Origin: Nitrobacter sp039808345
GTDB taxonomy: Bacteria; Pseudomonadota; Alphaproteobacteria; Rhizobiales; Xanthobacteraceae
DNA: 64,000 bases
Direction: 5' to 3'
NCBI RefSeq assembly: GCF_047824785.1
Contig: NZ_CP181167.1
Span: forward strand, 620,001 to 684,000
Shown: positions 9,657 through 19,320 of the stretch, one piece after another
Numbering within the stretch: position 1 is the stretch's first letter
How the letters are laid out: each line of letters opens with the position of its first letter
The notes under the pieces: generated by a model
What the model was told of the DNA's origin: nothing
Databases searched by the model: none
What the model saw: only the letters and a program-made list of their open reading frames with translations
Made by a program: the position numbers and the translations under genes

Positions 9657-10091
9657 ATGTCGTTTCCGAAAAAGGGCAAGTTCTTTCCGAAAGATAATGG
9701 GTATACTGGGAATGGTCGGCACGAGCCGAACAACTGGTTCGCCGCTGAGATCGCATCGACCCTGAAGCGATCACTCGGAGACAGCCGGGCGGGGGCGAAG
9801 ATCGTCGCCTCCTGGACCGGCGCCAACGAGAAGACAGTGAAGAACTGGTTCGCCGGCAGATACGGTCCGAGCGGAGAGCACCTGGTTGCTCTGGCGCGAC
9901 ACTCCGACGAGGTGCTGGGGATGTTCCTCGCAATGGCCGGGCGTGAGGAGCTGATGGTGGCCGTGAAGCTAGCTGCCGCAGAGCAGGCGATCGAGGAGCT
10001 GTTGGTGGCGGTCCGCAGGCTGACGGCCGACGATGAACCCGACGCCACCGAGGCATCGCCTGACGGGGCGGATTTTACCGTCCGCCAATGA
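9657..10091 (+). CDS. Small HTH DNA-binding protein divergent from the recombinase operon
   Basis: This 144-aa protein starts at ATG 9657, preceded by GAGGGAG. A helix-turn-helix-like stretch (KIVASWTGANEKTVKNWFAGRYGPS, about residues 43-67) is followed by an alanine-rich helical region and an acidic tail. It is transcribed away from the recombinase/ParB operon, with 144 bp between starts. It may be the control protein of that element; I do not recognise a characterised family. Confidence 0.6.
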   Translation: MSFPKKGKFFPKDNGYTGNGRHEPNNWFAAEIASTLKRSLGDSRAGAKIVASWTGANEKTVKNWFAGRYGPSGEHLVALARHSDEVLGMFLAMAGREELMVAVKLAAAEQAIEELLVAVRRLTADDEPDATEASPDGADFTVRQ

Positions 10092-10110
10092 CGCGCAGGA
10101 TTTCGCGGCG

Positions 10111-10139
10111 CTCCCGTGCTATCTGATATGGCACGGGAG
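10111..10139. terminator. Hairpin after the HTH gene
   Basis: CTCCCGTGC and GCACGGGAG form a perfect 9-bp stem with an 11-nt loop, 19 bp after the HTH stop codon. There is no U-tract, so it may be a weak terminator or a protein-binding dyad. Confidence 0.4.
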
Positions 10140-10655
10140 AGAGTTGGGTGCCTGAGTCAGCCGCTCCGGGCATTGCCTACATTTTGGCACCCCGCTCAGG
10201 GAAGGCCAAAACGTGCGGGACGGATGATGGGCGTCAAGAATGCCCGGCATTCTGGTCTGTGAAGCCCGCCTGATCAGCGAAAACCCTCGAAATCTACGGT
10301 TTCGCCTCTTTTCGATCCGACCACCGGCATTTGCGAAGCGTTCCGCCGAGAGAGTTTGTTTTCAGGTTGGCTCCCTCCGCCACTTGCCTTGGCTCCAATA
10401 TTCTCCGTTGCCAATATCCACGCTCAAAACGCGCAGAATTGCAGGGTTTTCGCGCAAAGCTCTTGACTGCGCCGTCTGGCCAAAACGTCGATTTCGTTCT
10501 CTCTCGGCCGATATTCTCCAAACCTCACGACTTTGCGGATTTGGTACGGTTTCGTAAGGCGCTGAAATCTCGCCGTTATCCGTGAGGGTCAATCCGTACT
10601 TTCCGCACGGTGGTTGCATAGCGAGAGAACCTGTAATCGAACTTTCCAGTCGCTG
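10140..10655. other. Gene-free stretch between the HTH gene and hsdR
   Basis: No convincing coding frame is present. It contains a 17-bp palindrome (AGAATGCC-C-GGCATTCT, 10237-10253) and a lower-GC tract around 10360-10560. It is a plausible junction between the recombinase element and the restriction locus, but I could not identify an attachment core. Confidence 0.3.
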
Positions 10656-13600
10656 CTACGCGCTCTGAACAACCTCCCGCAGCATGACCTCGGCCTGCGC
10701 CAGCACCGTCTGCACCGCCTCCTGCTCCAGATCGGGCGGGTAGCCGTACTTCTTGAGAATACGCTTCACCAGAACCCGCATACGGGCGCGGGCGGATGCC
10801 TTGTGCTGCCAGTCGACGGTGGCCGAGCTACGCATCTGCTTCACCAACTCGGTAGCAATGATTCGAAGCTGTTCGCTGCCCATGGCTTGGACCGCGCTCT
10901 CGTTTTCAGCAAGCGCATCGTAGAAGGCCAACTCCTCCGGCGACAGGCCGTGTTCCTCGCCACGGGCGGCCGACGCCTTGATGTCCCTGGCCAGCGCAAT
11001 CAGCTCCTGAATCATCTCGACCGTCGAGATGGCGTTGGCATGATAGCGGGCCACAGCTTCTTCCAGGCGCTGGCTGAAGGTCTTCGCCTCCACGACATTC
11101 GAGCGCGACCGGCTCCTGATCTCGCCGTTGAGCAGCTTCTTTAGCGCCTCCAGCGCGAGGTTCTTCTTCTCCATCTGCTGGATTTCGGCGAGGAACTCGT
11201 CCGACAGGATCGACAGGTCGGGCGACTGGATGCCCGCCGCTTGCAGGATGTCCACGATCTCGGCATTGGCAACGGCCTGATTGAGCAACTGCTCCACGAT
11301 CAGGGATTTCGCCCTGTCCGACATCCTGCCGCTGGCGGTAGTTTTTACGAGTGCGGCCCGCACCGCCTGAAAGAAGCCGACCTCATCGCGGATGGACCGG
11401 GCCTCGTCGCTGGCCGAGGCCAGCGCATAGGCCTTGCTCAACTCCAGAACGGCGTTCTGATAACGGCGATGGGCCTTCTTCTTCTCCTCGGCGTTCTCGA
11501 CCTTGGCCGCCTCGCGATCCTGCGATTTCAGTACCCAGTCAATGGCATCGGCAAGGGCGACAAGACGCTGCTGCGGCAGACCGGTGATCCCGAGGATGTA
11601 ATCGTGGCCGTGGAACATGCCACGCACGATCTCGTATTTTTCCATCAGGACCGCGACGGCTTGCTCCTCGTCGATGCCGGTCTTGTCACGGTCGGACGCC
11701 GTGTACTGGCTGAGCGCATTCTTCAGGTTCTGCGCGATGCCGATATAGTCCACGATCAGGCCGCCGGGCTTCTCCCGGAAGACGCGGTTGACGCGGGCGA
11801 TGGCCTGCATCAGGCCGTGACCACGCATCGGCTTGTCGATGTACATGGTGTGCATGCACGGCGCGTCGAAACCGGTCAGCCACATGTCTCGCACGATCAC
11901 CAGCTTGAGCGGATCGTTTGGGTCACGCGCCCGTTTGGCAAGATCATCACGACGCTTCTTGTTGCCGATATGCGGTTGCCAGTTCAACGGATCGGATGCT
12001 GAGCCGGTCATCACGATCTTGATCGCGCCCTTGTCGTCATCGTCAGAATGCCAGTCAGGACGAAGGGCGACGATCTGGCTGTAGAGGTCAACACAGATGC
12101 GGCGGCTCATGCACACCGCCATCGCCTTGCCCGGCATGCCCTCGATACGGCTCTCCAGATGTTCGACCAGATCGGCGGCGATCTGCGACAGTCGCTTCTC
12201 CGCGCCGACCAATCGCTCAACGGTGGTCCACTTCGCCTTCTGCTTCTCCTGCTCGCTCAGCGTCTCGTCTTCGAGGATCGCCTCGATCTCGGCGTCGATA
12301 TGCGGCTTCTCGTCGTCGTTAAGTTCGATGCGGGCAAGCCTGCTCTCGTAGAAGATCGGCACCGTGGCCCCGTCCTCCACGGCGCGGCTGATGTCGTAGA
12401 TGTCGATGTACTCACCGAAGATCGCGGGCGTGTTCACGTCCTCGGCTTCAATCGGTGTGCCGGTGAAGCCGATGAAGGAGGCATTCGGCAATCCCTGCCG
12501 GATATAATGTGCATAGCCATAGCGGCGCTTGCCGGTCGCCTTGTCGAGCTTGGCGTCGAATCCGTACTGGCTGCGGTGCGCCTCATCGGCCACCACGATC
12601 ACATTGCGCCGATCCGTCAGCAACGGAAATTCTTCCTCTCCGGCCTCCGGCGTGAATTTCTGTACCGTGGTGAAGATCACGCCGCCGGAAGCACGGTCGA
12701 GCAGACGGCGCAGATCGTCGCGGCTGTCGGCTTGTTCCGGCGTCTGCCGGATGAGATCGCGGCACATGCCGAACGTGGAAAACAACTGGTCGTCGAGATC
12801 GTTGCGGTCGGTGAGCACCACCAGTGTCGGGTTCTCCAATTCCCTTGATCGCACGACAAGCCCGCCAAAGAACGCCATCAGCAGGCTCTTGCCCGATCCC
12901 TGCGTGTGCCAGATCACGCCGATCTTGCGGTCGCCCTCCGGTTGCGCCGCCTGAATCGCGCTGGCGAGCGCCTTCCTCGCGCCGTGGAACTGGTGGTATC
13001 CGGCGATGATCTTGAACGGCCCGCCGCCTTTGTCGCCGAACACGATGAAATCGCGCAGCAGGGCGAGGAACCGGGTCTTGTCGAAGACGCCGCGCAGCAG
13101 GGTTTCCATCTCACGCGGGCCGTGCGGCGTGAAATCGTTCTCGGCGCCCGTGATCGTGCGCCACGGCATGAAGCGTTCCTCATCCGCCGTCAGCGAGCCG
13201 ATACGCGCCATCATGCCGTCGGAGGCGACCAGAACCGCATTGGTGCGAAACAGCGACGGGATCTGCGCCTTGTAGGTCTGCAGCTGGTTGAAAGCGCCGG
13301 TGATATGCGCATTCTCCGCGCCGGCATTCTTCAGTTCGATCACGCCAAGCGGCAGGCCGTTGACGAACACCACGACGTCCGGGCGGCGATTGTACCGTCC
13401 CTCCACGATGGTGAACTGGTTCGTCACCAGCCAGTCATTGTTGTCGGGATTGTCGAAGTCGATCAGCCAGACCTTGTCGCCCTTGATCTCGCCGTCGCCG
13501 GTCGCGAACTCGACATCGACGCCCTCGGTCAGGAGACGGTGAATGCGCCGGTTCTCCTCGACCAGTGATGGCGTCTCGATGATGGATAGCTGCTTGATGG

Positions 13601-13805
13601 CATCGGCCCGCGCTTCAGCCGGAATGTTGGGGTTCAGCCGCTCAATGATCGCGCTCAGACGTGCTGCCAGGATGACATCGCCATAAGCCAGACGTTCCGG
13701 AGCGGAACCGTCCGGGGCGATCCGGGCAGAGCCAGCATACGCATAGCCCAGATCCGCAAGAATGCCGAGCGCGGCCTGTTCGACCACGTCCTCCGTAATA
13801 CCCAT
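10656..13805 (-). CDS. hsdR: Type I restriction enzyme R subunit
   Basis: About 1,049 aa from ATG 13805 (GGGGGGAG upstream); an in-frame start at 13844 is possible. The N-terminal nuclease region includes GVIELKNAG (the E-x-K part of the PD-ExK site). SF2 translocase motifs follow: Walker A HTQGSGKSLLM, DEAH box VVADEAHRSQ and motif III GFTGTPIEA, then a helical C-terminus. It is the translocase-endonuclease of the HsdR2M2S complex, cutting unmodified DNA at a distance. It lies downstream of fic in the hsdM-hsdS-fic-hsdR order. The subunit looks intact, but the specificity subunit is broken, so no target-directed cleavage is expected from this locus alone. Confidence 0.93.
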   Translation of the reverse strand: MGITEDVVEQAALGILADLGYAYAGSARIAPDGSAPERLAYGDVILAARLSAIIERLNPNIPAEARADAIKQLSIIETPSLVEENRRIHRLLTEGVDVEFATGDGEIKGDKVWLIDFDNPDNNDWLVTNQFTIVEGRYNRRPDVVVFVNGLPLGVIELKNAGAENAHITGAFNQLQTYKAQIPSLFRTNAVLVASDGMMARIGSLTADEERFMPWRTITGAENDFTPHGPREMETLLRGVFDKTRFLALLRDFIVFGDKGGGPFKIIAGYHQFHGARKALASAIQAAQPEGDRKIGVIWHTQGSGKSLLMAFFGGLVVRSRELENPTLVVLTDRNDLDDQLFSTFGMCRDLIRQTPEQADSRDDLRRLLDRASGGVIFTTVQKFTPEAGEEEFPLLTDRRNVIVVADEAHRSQYGFDAKLDKATGKRRYGYAHYIRQGLPNASFIGFTGTPIEAEDVNTPAIFGEYIDIYDISRAVEDGATVPIFYESRLARIELNDDEKPHIDAEIEAILEDETLSEQEKQKAKWTTVERLVGAEKRLSQIAADLVEHLESRIEGMPGKAMAVCMSRRICVDLYSQIVALRPDWHSDDDDKGAIKIVMTGSASDPLNWQPHIGNKKRRDDLAKRARDPNDPLKLVIVRDMWLTGFDAPCMHTMYIDKPMRGHGLMQAIARVNRVFREKPGGLIVDYIGIAQNLKNALSQYTASDRDKTGIDEEQAVAVLMEKYEIVRGMFHGHDYILGITGLPQQRLVALADAIDWVLKSQDREAAKVENAEEKKKAHRRYQNAVLELSKAYALASASDEARSIRDEVGFFQAVRAALVKTTASGRMSDRAKSLIVEQLLNQAVANAEIVDILQAAGIQSPDLSILSDEFLAEIQQMEKKNLALEALKKLLNGEIRSRSRSNVVEAKTFSQRLEEAVARYHANAISTVEMIQELIALARDIKASAARGEEHGLSPEELAFYDALAENESAVQAMGSEQLRIIATELVKQMRSSATVDWQHKASARARMRVLVKRILKKYGYPPDLEQEAVQTVLAQAEVMLREVVQSA

Positions 13806-13870
13806 CCCGCGCTCCCCCCAATCCCCAGACGCGTTGTGGCTCACCTGTTCGCATCAAGCCTTGTTGTGTA

Positions 13871-13891
13871 TCACATATCGGCAATATGTGA
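13871..13891. promoter_or_regulatory. Perfect dyad upstream of hsdR
   Basis: TCACATAT and ATATGTGA arms (8 bp each, 5-bp spacer) lie in the only gap of the restriction operon, 66 bp before hsdR and 34 bp after fic. Outer TTGTTG and CAACAA add partial symmetry. It is a candidate operator giving hsdR its own control, which would fit delayed restriction after entry of the locus. The regulator is unknown. Confidence 0.45.
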
Positions 13892-13924
13892 GCAACAAGC
13901 TGTCTTGTCGCTCATCCATGAGCC

Positions 13925-15040
13925 TCAAAATACGCTCCGCCCCTCCGCAATGTTCAACAGTTCGGCAAATGCCAGAATGGCTGCGCGCCTGCCGCTCGCA
14001 GACTGCAATTCCGTCAACAGCCCCTCATCGCGCACCAGCCGCAAAATGCGGTTTGCCGTTGGGCGAGGAATATCGGCGGTTTCGACAAAATCCGATGTCT
14101 TGAAGATCGGGCGAGCAAACATCCAGTCGAGCGCCCGCACCCCGTATTGCGAGCGTGTAACCTGCGCAATCCAGTCTTTCCGGTCACGGTAGAGGGTATG
14201 GATCGCCTGCGCCTTGGTCTGGTTTGCCTCGGCCTGCGCGATCAGCGCCTTCAGGAAAAACGCGACCCAGCCCGACCAGTCATCGTCGCGGGAGACGGCC
14301 AGCAGGCGCTCATAATACTCCTCCCGGCGGCTTTCGAGGTAGTCGCTCAGATAGAAATTGGGGCGCGAAAGCAGTCCGTTCGCGTAGAGGAACAGCGGAA
14401 CAACCAGGCGACCGAGCCGCCCGTTACCATCCAGAAAGGGATGGATTGCCTCGAACTCGGCGTGAACAATCGCAAGCTGGACGAGCTTGTCGGGAGCATC
14501 GGCATGGAGATACTGCTCCCATGCGTCCATCGCCTGCGGCAGCTTGTCGGCAGCACAGGGCACGAACCGCGCCTCATCCACGGAACACCCCCCCGGGCCG
14601 ATCCAGTTGGCGATACGTCGATACTCGCCGGGGTCCTTGTTGCGCCCGCGCACACCCTGCATCAACACGCCATGGGTCTGGCGGATCAGCCGTTGCGAGA
14701 GCGGCAGCTCGGCCAGCAGCCGCGTGGCCTCGTTCAAGGCGGCGCGATAGTTCAACACCTCGCGAATGTCGGCCTTCTTTGGCGTGCTCTCGTCAAACAG
14801 CTCGCCCTGCGCCTCGAACTCCAGCACCTCACCGAGAGTGGCCTGCGTGCCTTCGATGCGGCTCGACAGCACCGCTTCCTGCGCGGTCAGCGGCGACAGC
14901 AGCACATTCGGATAGGGAATGCCGTGCAGCACGCCCTCGTAACAGGCGACCGCCGCATTGGCTGGGCCGATCAGCGGCAGCAGGCGCGGCCAATCGAGAT
15001 TTTCGGGCGGGAACCTGCCCTGATGATACTGCACCGCCAT
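13925..15040 (-). CDS. Fic-domain protein (AMP-transferase family)
   Basis: This 371-aa protein carries the complete Fic motif HPFLDGNGRLGR (about residues 205-216), with the catalytic His and phosphate-binding loop. The N-terminal domain has an inhibitory helix motif S-x-x-x-E-G (SSRIEG, residues 59-64), so it is a self-inhibited class II Fic protein; a C-terminal winged-helix region is likely. The ATG overlaps the hsdS stop (TGATG). Fic enzymes usually AMPylate proteins. Co-transcription with a type I R-M system suggests a linked defence or control function, which is inference. Confidence 0.88.
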   Translation of the reverse strand: MAVQYHQGRFPPENLDWPRLLPLIGPANAAVACYEGVLHGIPYPNVLLSPLTAQEAVLSSRIEGTQATLGEVLEFEAQGELFDESTPKKADIREVLNYRAALNEATRLLAELPLSQRLIRQTHGVLMQGVRGRNKDPGEYRRIANWIGPGGCSVDEARFVPCAADKLPQAMDAWEQYLHADAPDKLVQLAIVHAEFEAIHPFLDGNGRLGRLVVPLFLYANGLLSRPNFYLSDYLESRREEYYERLLAVSRDDDWSGWVAFFLKALIAQAEANQTKAQAIHTLYRDRKDWIAQVTRSQYGVRALDWMFARPIFKTSDFVETADIPRPTANRILRLVRDEGLLTELQSASGRRAAILAFAELLNIAEGRSVF

Positions 15041-16146
15041 CAGGCGACCGCCTCGATCTGGCGCTCGGCGTCACGCAGACGGATTTCTCCAGACATCAGC
15101 TTGGGGAGAAGAAGGTCCCGGGTGGCGGCGAGGGTGCGGTTTTCACGGCTCCGCGTGCGCATCAAATCCAGCATCGGCGCAACAACTTCGTTTAATGCTT
15201 CAACAAGTTCATTAGAAGCACTCGTTACCGACAGCGGACGGAAATTCCGCTTGCTGATCTCCAAAAATGTGGAGCCATTGGCACTCGCGATGATCTTCTC
15301 CATATTTGCCTGACACTAGAGAAGCGACATCGCCGTCGGAAGCCTACTTGAAGGGCGGATCGCAATAAAACCTTGGTTCACCGCCGTAGGGGCATCAGCA
15401 ACGGCTAGATAGCCGATGGGCGCTCGTGAGGAGAGCAGCACCGTTCCAGCCGGAGAGAGACCAGAACCGATCTTGGCCAATCCGGCATCCGTGATCCGGC
15501 GCTCGGTATCAAAAAGGAATAGGCCGTCCAATTTGGAAAGGTCTTTAGGAGTGGCCCAAATGTGATGGCCATCGTTCCAGTATTCCTCGCTCTTGGTGCT
15601 GGGGGTCGATCCGCCGACGATTTCCGCCAATTCGCCTATTGGTGTCTCACTCCACCCCTCCGGCAGCCCATCATCTCCGATCCTCGCCGGAAACAGCGCC
15701 GCCAGTTCCCGCGCGCGCTCGGGGTCAGCGACCAGCCCGCCCATGATCTCGACAGGATCGGTCGCGCCGTCGATCTTGCGGCGGGTCGGGCCGAAATCGA
15801 CAAACCAGTCGCGGAAGATCGCTTGAGCCATCGCCTCCAGCGTCTCGTTCATCCGCCGGTTCAACTCGATCTTGTCGTCGAGGGAGCCAATTATCTCTAC
15901 GATCCTCGCCTGCTCTTCGAAAGGCGGCAGCGGGAGACGCAACTTTCGCATGTCCCTAATGGGAAGTTGCGGTTGCGCACTTCCGGATGTCAGCGATCTA
16001 ATCTGCGCTGCAAAGGAGGGTGATCTAACCGAGAAATAGAAGAAGCGGGGTAACAGCTTCTTCGCTTCGGGACGAAGGATTGAGGTGGTGCCGGTTTCTG
16101 AGACAGGGGCATAAGGTGGATCGCCCGATGAAAAGGACGATCCGGT

Positions 16147-16428
16147 ATGAAGACACGCAGACGATTTACGGCTGAGTTCAAGGCCAAGGTTGCGCTTGAG
16201 GCGATCCGTGGCGAGCGGACGATTTCGGAACTGGCGACAAAGCACCAGCTTCATCCGAACCAGATTACGCAGTGGAAACGGCAGGCCATCGAGAACCTGG
16301 CCAAGACGTTCGACGACAAGGCTGCTGATGCGCAGGTCGGCCGGGAAGCCGAGGTGACCAAGCTGCACGCCAAGATTGGCCAGCTTGTCGTTGAGCGGGA
16401 TTTTTTGGCCAAGGCCTTCGATCGCTGA
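16147..16428 (+). CDS. IS3-family transposase OrfA (copy 1)
   Basis: This 93-aa protein starts KTRRRFTAEFKAKVALEAI, followed by an HTH (TISELATKHQLHPNQITQWK, about residues 26-45) and a leucine-rich heptad tail. OrfA binds the inverted repeats and regulates transposition. Near its end the heptamer T TTT TTG (16401-16407) allows a -1 shift into a frame that is open through orfB, so an OrfAB fusion transposase can be made. Confidence 0.92.
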   Translation: MKTRRRFTAEFKAKVALEAIRGERTISELATKHQLHPNQITQWKRQAIENLAKTFDDKAADAQVGREAEVTKLHAKIGQLVVERDFLAKAFDR

Positions 16429-16445
16429 GCCTGGATCGGAGGAGA

Positions 16446-17282
16446 ATGATGATTGACCCCGATCACAACCGGCTCTCGATCCGCCGCCAGTGCGAACTGG
16501 TCTCGATCTCGCGGGCGTCGTTCTACCGACAGCCCGCCGGCGAGACGCCCGAGAACCTCGAACTGATGCGCACCATCGACGAGGCCTTCATGGAGACGCC
16601 CTGGTATGGCTCCCGGCAGATGGCCCGGCATCTGCGGCGTCAGGGCTGGTGCGTGGGTCGCAAGCGGGTCCGGCGGCTGATGCGCAAGATCGGTCTGTCG
16701 CCGATCTACCAGGCGCCGAGAACCAGCGAGCCGCATCCGCAGCATCGCATCTATCCCTACCTGCTGCGGCACCTGGCGATCGAGCGGCCGGATCACGTTT
16801 GGTGTGCCGATGTGACCTATATCCCGATGCGGCGCGGCTTCCTTTACCTCGTGGCCATCATGGACTGGTTCAGCCGCAAGGTCCTGGCCTGGCGGTTGTC
16901 GAACACGATGGATGCCGACTTCTGTGTTGCCGCTCTCGAAGAGGCGATCGCCTGCCATGGCAGGCCCGACATCTTCAACACCGACCAAGGCTCGCAGTTC
17001 ACTAGCTTCGCCTTCACGACGACGCTGAAGGATGCCGGCATCCGCATCTCCATGGACGGGCGCGGCCGCTGGATGGACAACGTCTTCATCGAACGACTGT
17101 GGCGCAGCCTCAAATATGAGTGCGTCTTCCTCAGCACATTCGAAACGGGAAGCCAAGCCCGCTGCGGCATCGGCTCCTGGATAGACTATTACAACCGGCG
17201 ACGCCCGCACTCGACCTTCGCCGGCAGGACGCCCGACGAAGTCCATGCTATGGCGGAAATGACGGAGCAATTGGCGGCGTAG
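16446..17282 (+). CDS. IS3-family transposase OrfB, rve integrase core (copy 1)
   Basis: This 278-aa protein has an HTH_21-like segment (YGSRQMARHLRRQGW) and a DDE integrase core: first Asp in WCADVTYIP, second in FNTDQGSQFTS, Glu in ERLWRSLKYE, with YNRRRPHS near the end. All catalytic residues are present, so the element is probably active. The frame is -1 relative to orfA, as expected for frameshift expression. Confidence 0.93.
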   Translation: MMIDPDHNRLSIRRQCELVSISRASFYRQPAGETPENLELMRTIDEAFMETPWYGSRQMARHLRRQGWCVGRKRVRRLMRKIGLSPIYQAPRTSEPHPQHRIYPYLLRHLAIERPDHVWCADVTYIPMRRGFLYLVAIMDWFSRKVLAWRLSNTMDADFCVAALEEAIACHGRPDIFNTDQGSQFTSFAFTTTLKDAGIRISMDGRGRWMDNVFIERLWRSLKYECVFLSTFETGSQARCGIGSWIDYYNRRRPHSTFAGRTPDEVHAMAEMTEQLAA

Positions 17283-17656
17283 AAACGAACCCGATCCACC
17301 TTAGCCAGGCCGCCAAACTGTCTCACCAAGCGGGTCCACCTCAGATTACCATCCCAGAGTTTATACGTACGTGCGTATATGGGACTGATGCGTCATAGTG
17401 AGCGAAGTTACCGACGGTTCCTCTAGTTGTGGCTACAACGTCATTGCGCAGAAGGCGACCTTTACGAAGCCTACTGTCACGGTCTTCGGATATGAACGCG
17501 CACTGATCGAACGCAAAACCTGAAGTTGTGACATTTCTGGCGTTCAAAAATAGGCAATAGCCCGACGATGTGAAATCGGAAGTCTTTGGATATTCCGCAC
17601 CCCGATCGCCATCTATTATCTCTACGGGATAGCTCTCAAGCTCCAAGAGCGGCCAC

Positions 17657-19204
17657 TCACTCATCTGTAAGCGTCCCGTATAGTGCCCGCTCAATCCGCT
17701 CCTCCAACGTTCGCCCTTCCGCAAACTGCGCCTGCAACTGCTCCCGCAGCGCCTCGAACTTTTCCGCGAAGGGCACGCCGTCATCCTCGGCGTCCGCTGC
17801 CCCGACATGGCGCCCCGGCGTCAGCACATGACTATGCTCGCGAACCTCGGCGAGCGTGGCCGATTTGCAGAAGCCCGGTTCGTCAGCATAGGCGTCGGCG
17901 TGATCCTTGTTGCGCCAGCGATGATAGGCGTCTGCGATCTTCTTGATGTCATCTGCACTGAATTCACGCCGCACGCGGTCCACCATGAAGCCGAGCTTGC
18001 GGGCGTCGATGAACAGGATTTCCCCGCGCCGGTTGCGGTGACCATTGGCGCTCTTGTCCCGCGCCAGGATCCAGAGACAGGCCGGGATCTGGGTCGAGAA
18101 GAACAACTGCCCCGGCAAGGCCACCATGGCGTCCACCACGTCGGCCTCGATCATCGCCCTACGAATGTCGCCTTCGCCCGATTGCTGCGACGACATCGAG
18201 CCGTTGGCGAGCACCACGCCCGCCGTGCCGCGCGGGGCGAGATGATGCAGGATATGCTGGAGCCAGCCGAAGTTGGCGTTGCCCTTCGGGGGCGTGCCGT
18301 ATTTCCAGCGCTGATCCTCGCTCAGCCGCTCGCCGCCCCAATCGGAAATGTTGAAAGGTGGATTGGCGAGGATGAAATCCGCCCTGAGGTCCGCGAACTC
18401 GTCGCGGTGGAAGCTGCCCTCATTGTTCCAGCGTATGTCGGCGTCGATACCTTGTACGGCGAGGTTCATCTTCGCCAGCCGCCATGTGGTGTGGTTGATC
18501 TCCTGCCCGTAGACGGCAATGGCATCGCGCCGCCCGCCATGTTCCTCGATGAATTTCTCCGACTGCACGAACATGCCGCCTGAGCCGCAGCATGGATCGT
18601 AGACGCGGCCCTGATAAGGCTCCAGCATCTCGACCAGCGTGCGCACCACCGAGCGGGGCGTGAAGAACTCGCCGCCGCGCTTGCCCTCCGAACTGGCGAA
18701 GCCCGACAGGAAGTATTCGTACACGCGCCCTAACAGGTCTTTCGCTTTGTCGGTGCTGTCGTGCATGCCGATGTTGGAGAACAGGTCGATCAGCTCACCG
18801 AGCATCGTCTTGTTCAGCGTCGGGCGGGCGTAGTTCTTCGGCAAGACGCCTTTCAGGCCCTCGTTCGATGGAGCCTTCTCGATGGCCTCCATCGCCTCAT
18901 CGATCAGCTTGCCGATTTCGGGGCGCTTGGCGTTCGCCTGGAGATACGACCAGCGGGCTTCCTTCGGCACCCAGAACACATGCTCGGCCAGATACTCCTC
19001 GGGGTCTTCGGCATCGGCGTATTGATCGGTCGTGAGCCTGACCCGCTGGGCCTCGAAGGCATCGGAGATGTATTTGAGGAAGATCAGGCCGAGCGCGACA
19101 TGCTTGTATTCCGATGGCTCCAGATTGCCCCGGAGCTTGTCGGCCGCCTTGAACAGCTCCGCCGTGAAGGCAAGATCGCCATTGCCGTTGCTTGCTGTTG
19201 TCAA
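17657..19204 (-). CDS. hsdM: Type I restriction-modification methyltransferase subunit
   Basis: This 515-aa protein has an N-terminal helical domain (DKLRGNLEPSEYKHVALGLIFLKYISDAF), the SAM-binding motif YDPCCGSGGMFVQ (about residues 202-214) and the N6-adenine motif NPPF in FILANPPFNISDW (about 280-292). It methylates adenine in the HsdS-defined site as M2S. It is the first gene of the locus. The promoter is expected in 19205-19320, where nothing else is evident. The subunit is intact but orphaned by the broken hsdS. Confidence 0.95.
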   Translation of the reverse strand: MTTASNGNGDLAFTAELFKAADKLRGNLEPSEYKHVALGLIFLKYISDAFEAQRVRLTTDQYADAEDPEEYLAEHVFWVPKEARWSYLQANAKRPEIGKLIDEAMEAIEKAPSNEGLKGVLPKNYARPTLNKTMLGELIDLFSNIGMHDSTDKAKDLLGRVYEYFLSGFASSEGKRGGEFFTPRSVVRTLVEMLEPYQGRVYDPCCGSGGMFVQSEKFIEEHGGRRDAIAVYGQEINHTTWRLAKMNLAVQGIDADIRWNNEGSFHRDEFADLRADFILANPPFNISDWGGERLSEDQRWKYGTPPKGNANFGWLQHILHHLAPRGTAGVVLANGSMSSQQSGEGDIRRAMIEADVVDAMVALPGQLFFSTQIPACLWILARDKSANGHRNRRGEILFIDARKLGFMVDRVRREFSADDIKKIADAYHRWRNKDHADAYADEPGFCKSATLAEVREHSHVLTPGRHVGAADAEDDGVPFAEKFEALREQLQAQFAEGRTLEERIERALYGTLTDE

Positions 19205-19320
19205 TTCCTGCCCCTCACGCGTTCGCTCGTCTGGACGCGACCCTTGAAGGGTTTAATGCCAGCTGGCGCACATTGGAAGGCTGCGCCGAACGTCTGGATA
19301 CAGAACGACGCCTGACATCG

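Larger units (their letters stand above)
16081..17343 (+). mobile_element. IS3-family insertion sequence, copy 1 (in hsdS)
   Basis: The element is 1,263 bp, with imperfect terminal inverted repeats that begin TGAGGTGG at both ends and share TGAGACAG at positions 19-26 (about 21 of 26 matching). It is flanked by a 3-bp target duplication, GAT at 16078-16080 and 17344-17346; removing the element and one GAT restores the hsdS reading frame. It carries orfA and orfB. The same sequence recurs at 46294-47556 in the same orientation. Confidence 0.93.
15040..17664 (-). pseudogene. hsdS: Type I restriction specificity subunit, split by an IS and an amber stop
   Basis: The start is ATG 17664, overlapping the hsdM stop by 8 bp. 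The first 107 residues (to NSGMVI) are read from 17664 to 17344, where an IS3-family element is inserted. After the element and the GAT duplication the frame resumes exactly (LRPEAKKLLPRFFYF), through the central conserved region (QARIVEIIGSLDDKIELNRRMNETLEAMAQAIFRDW) and the second target-recognition domain. At 15318-15316 an in-frame TAG follows AMSLL. The same frame then continues CQANMEKI...ANGSTFLEISKRNFR to the natural stop at 15040, so one substitution (for example TGG to TAG) explains it. HsdS is needed for both methylation and restriction specificity. Confidence 0.9.
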
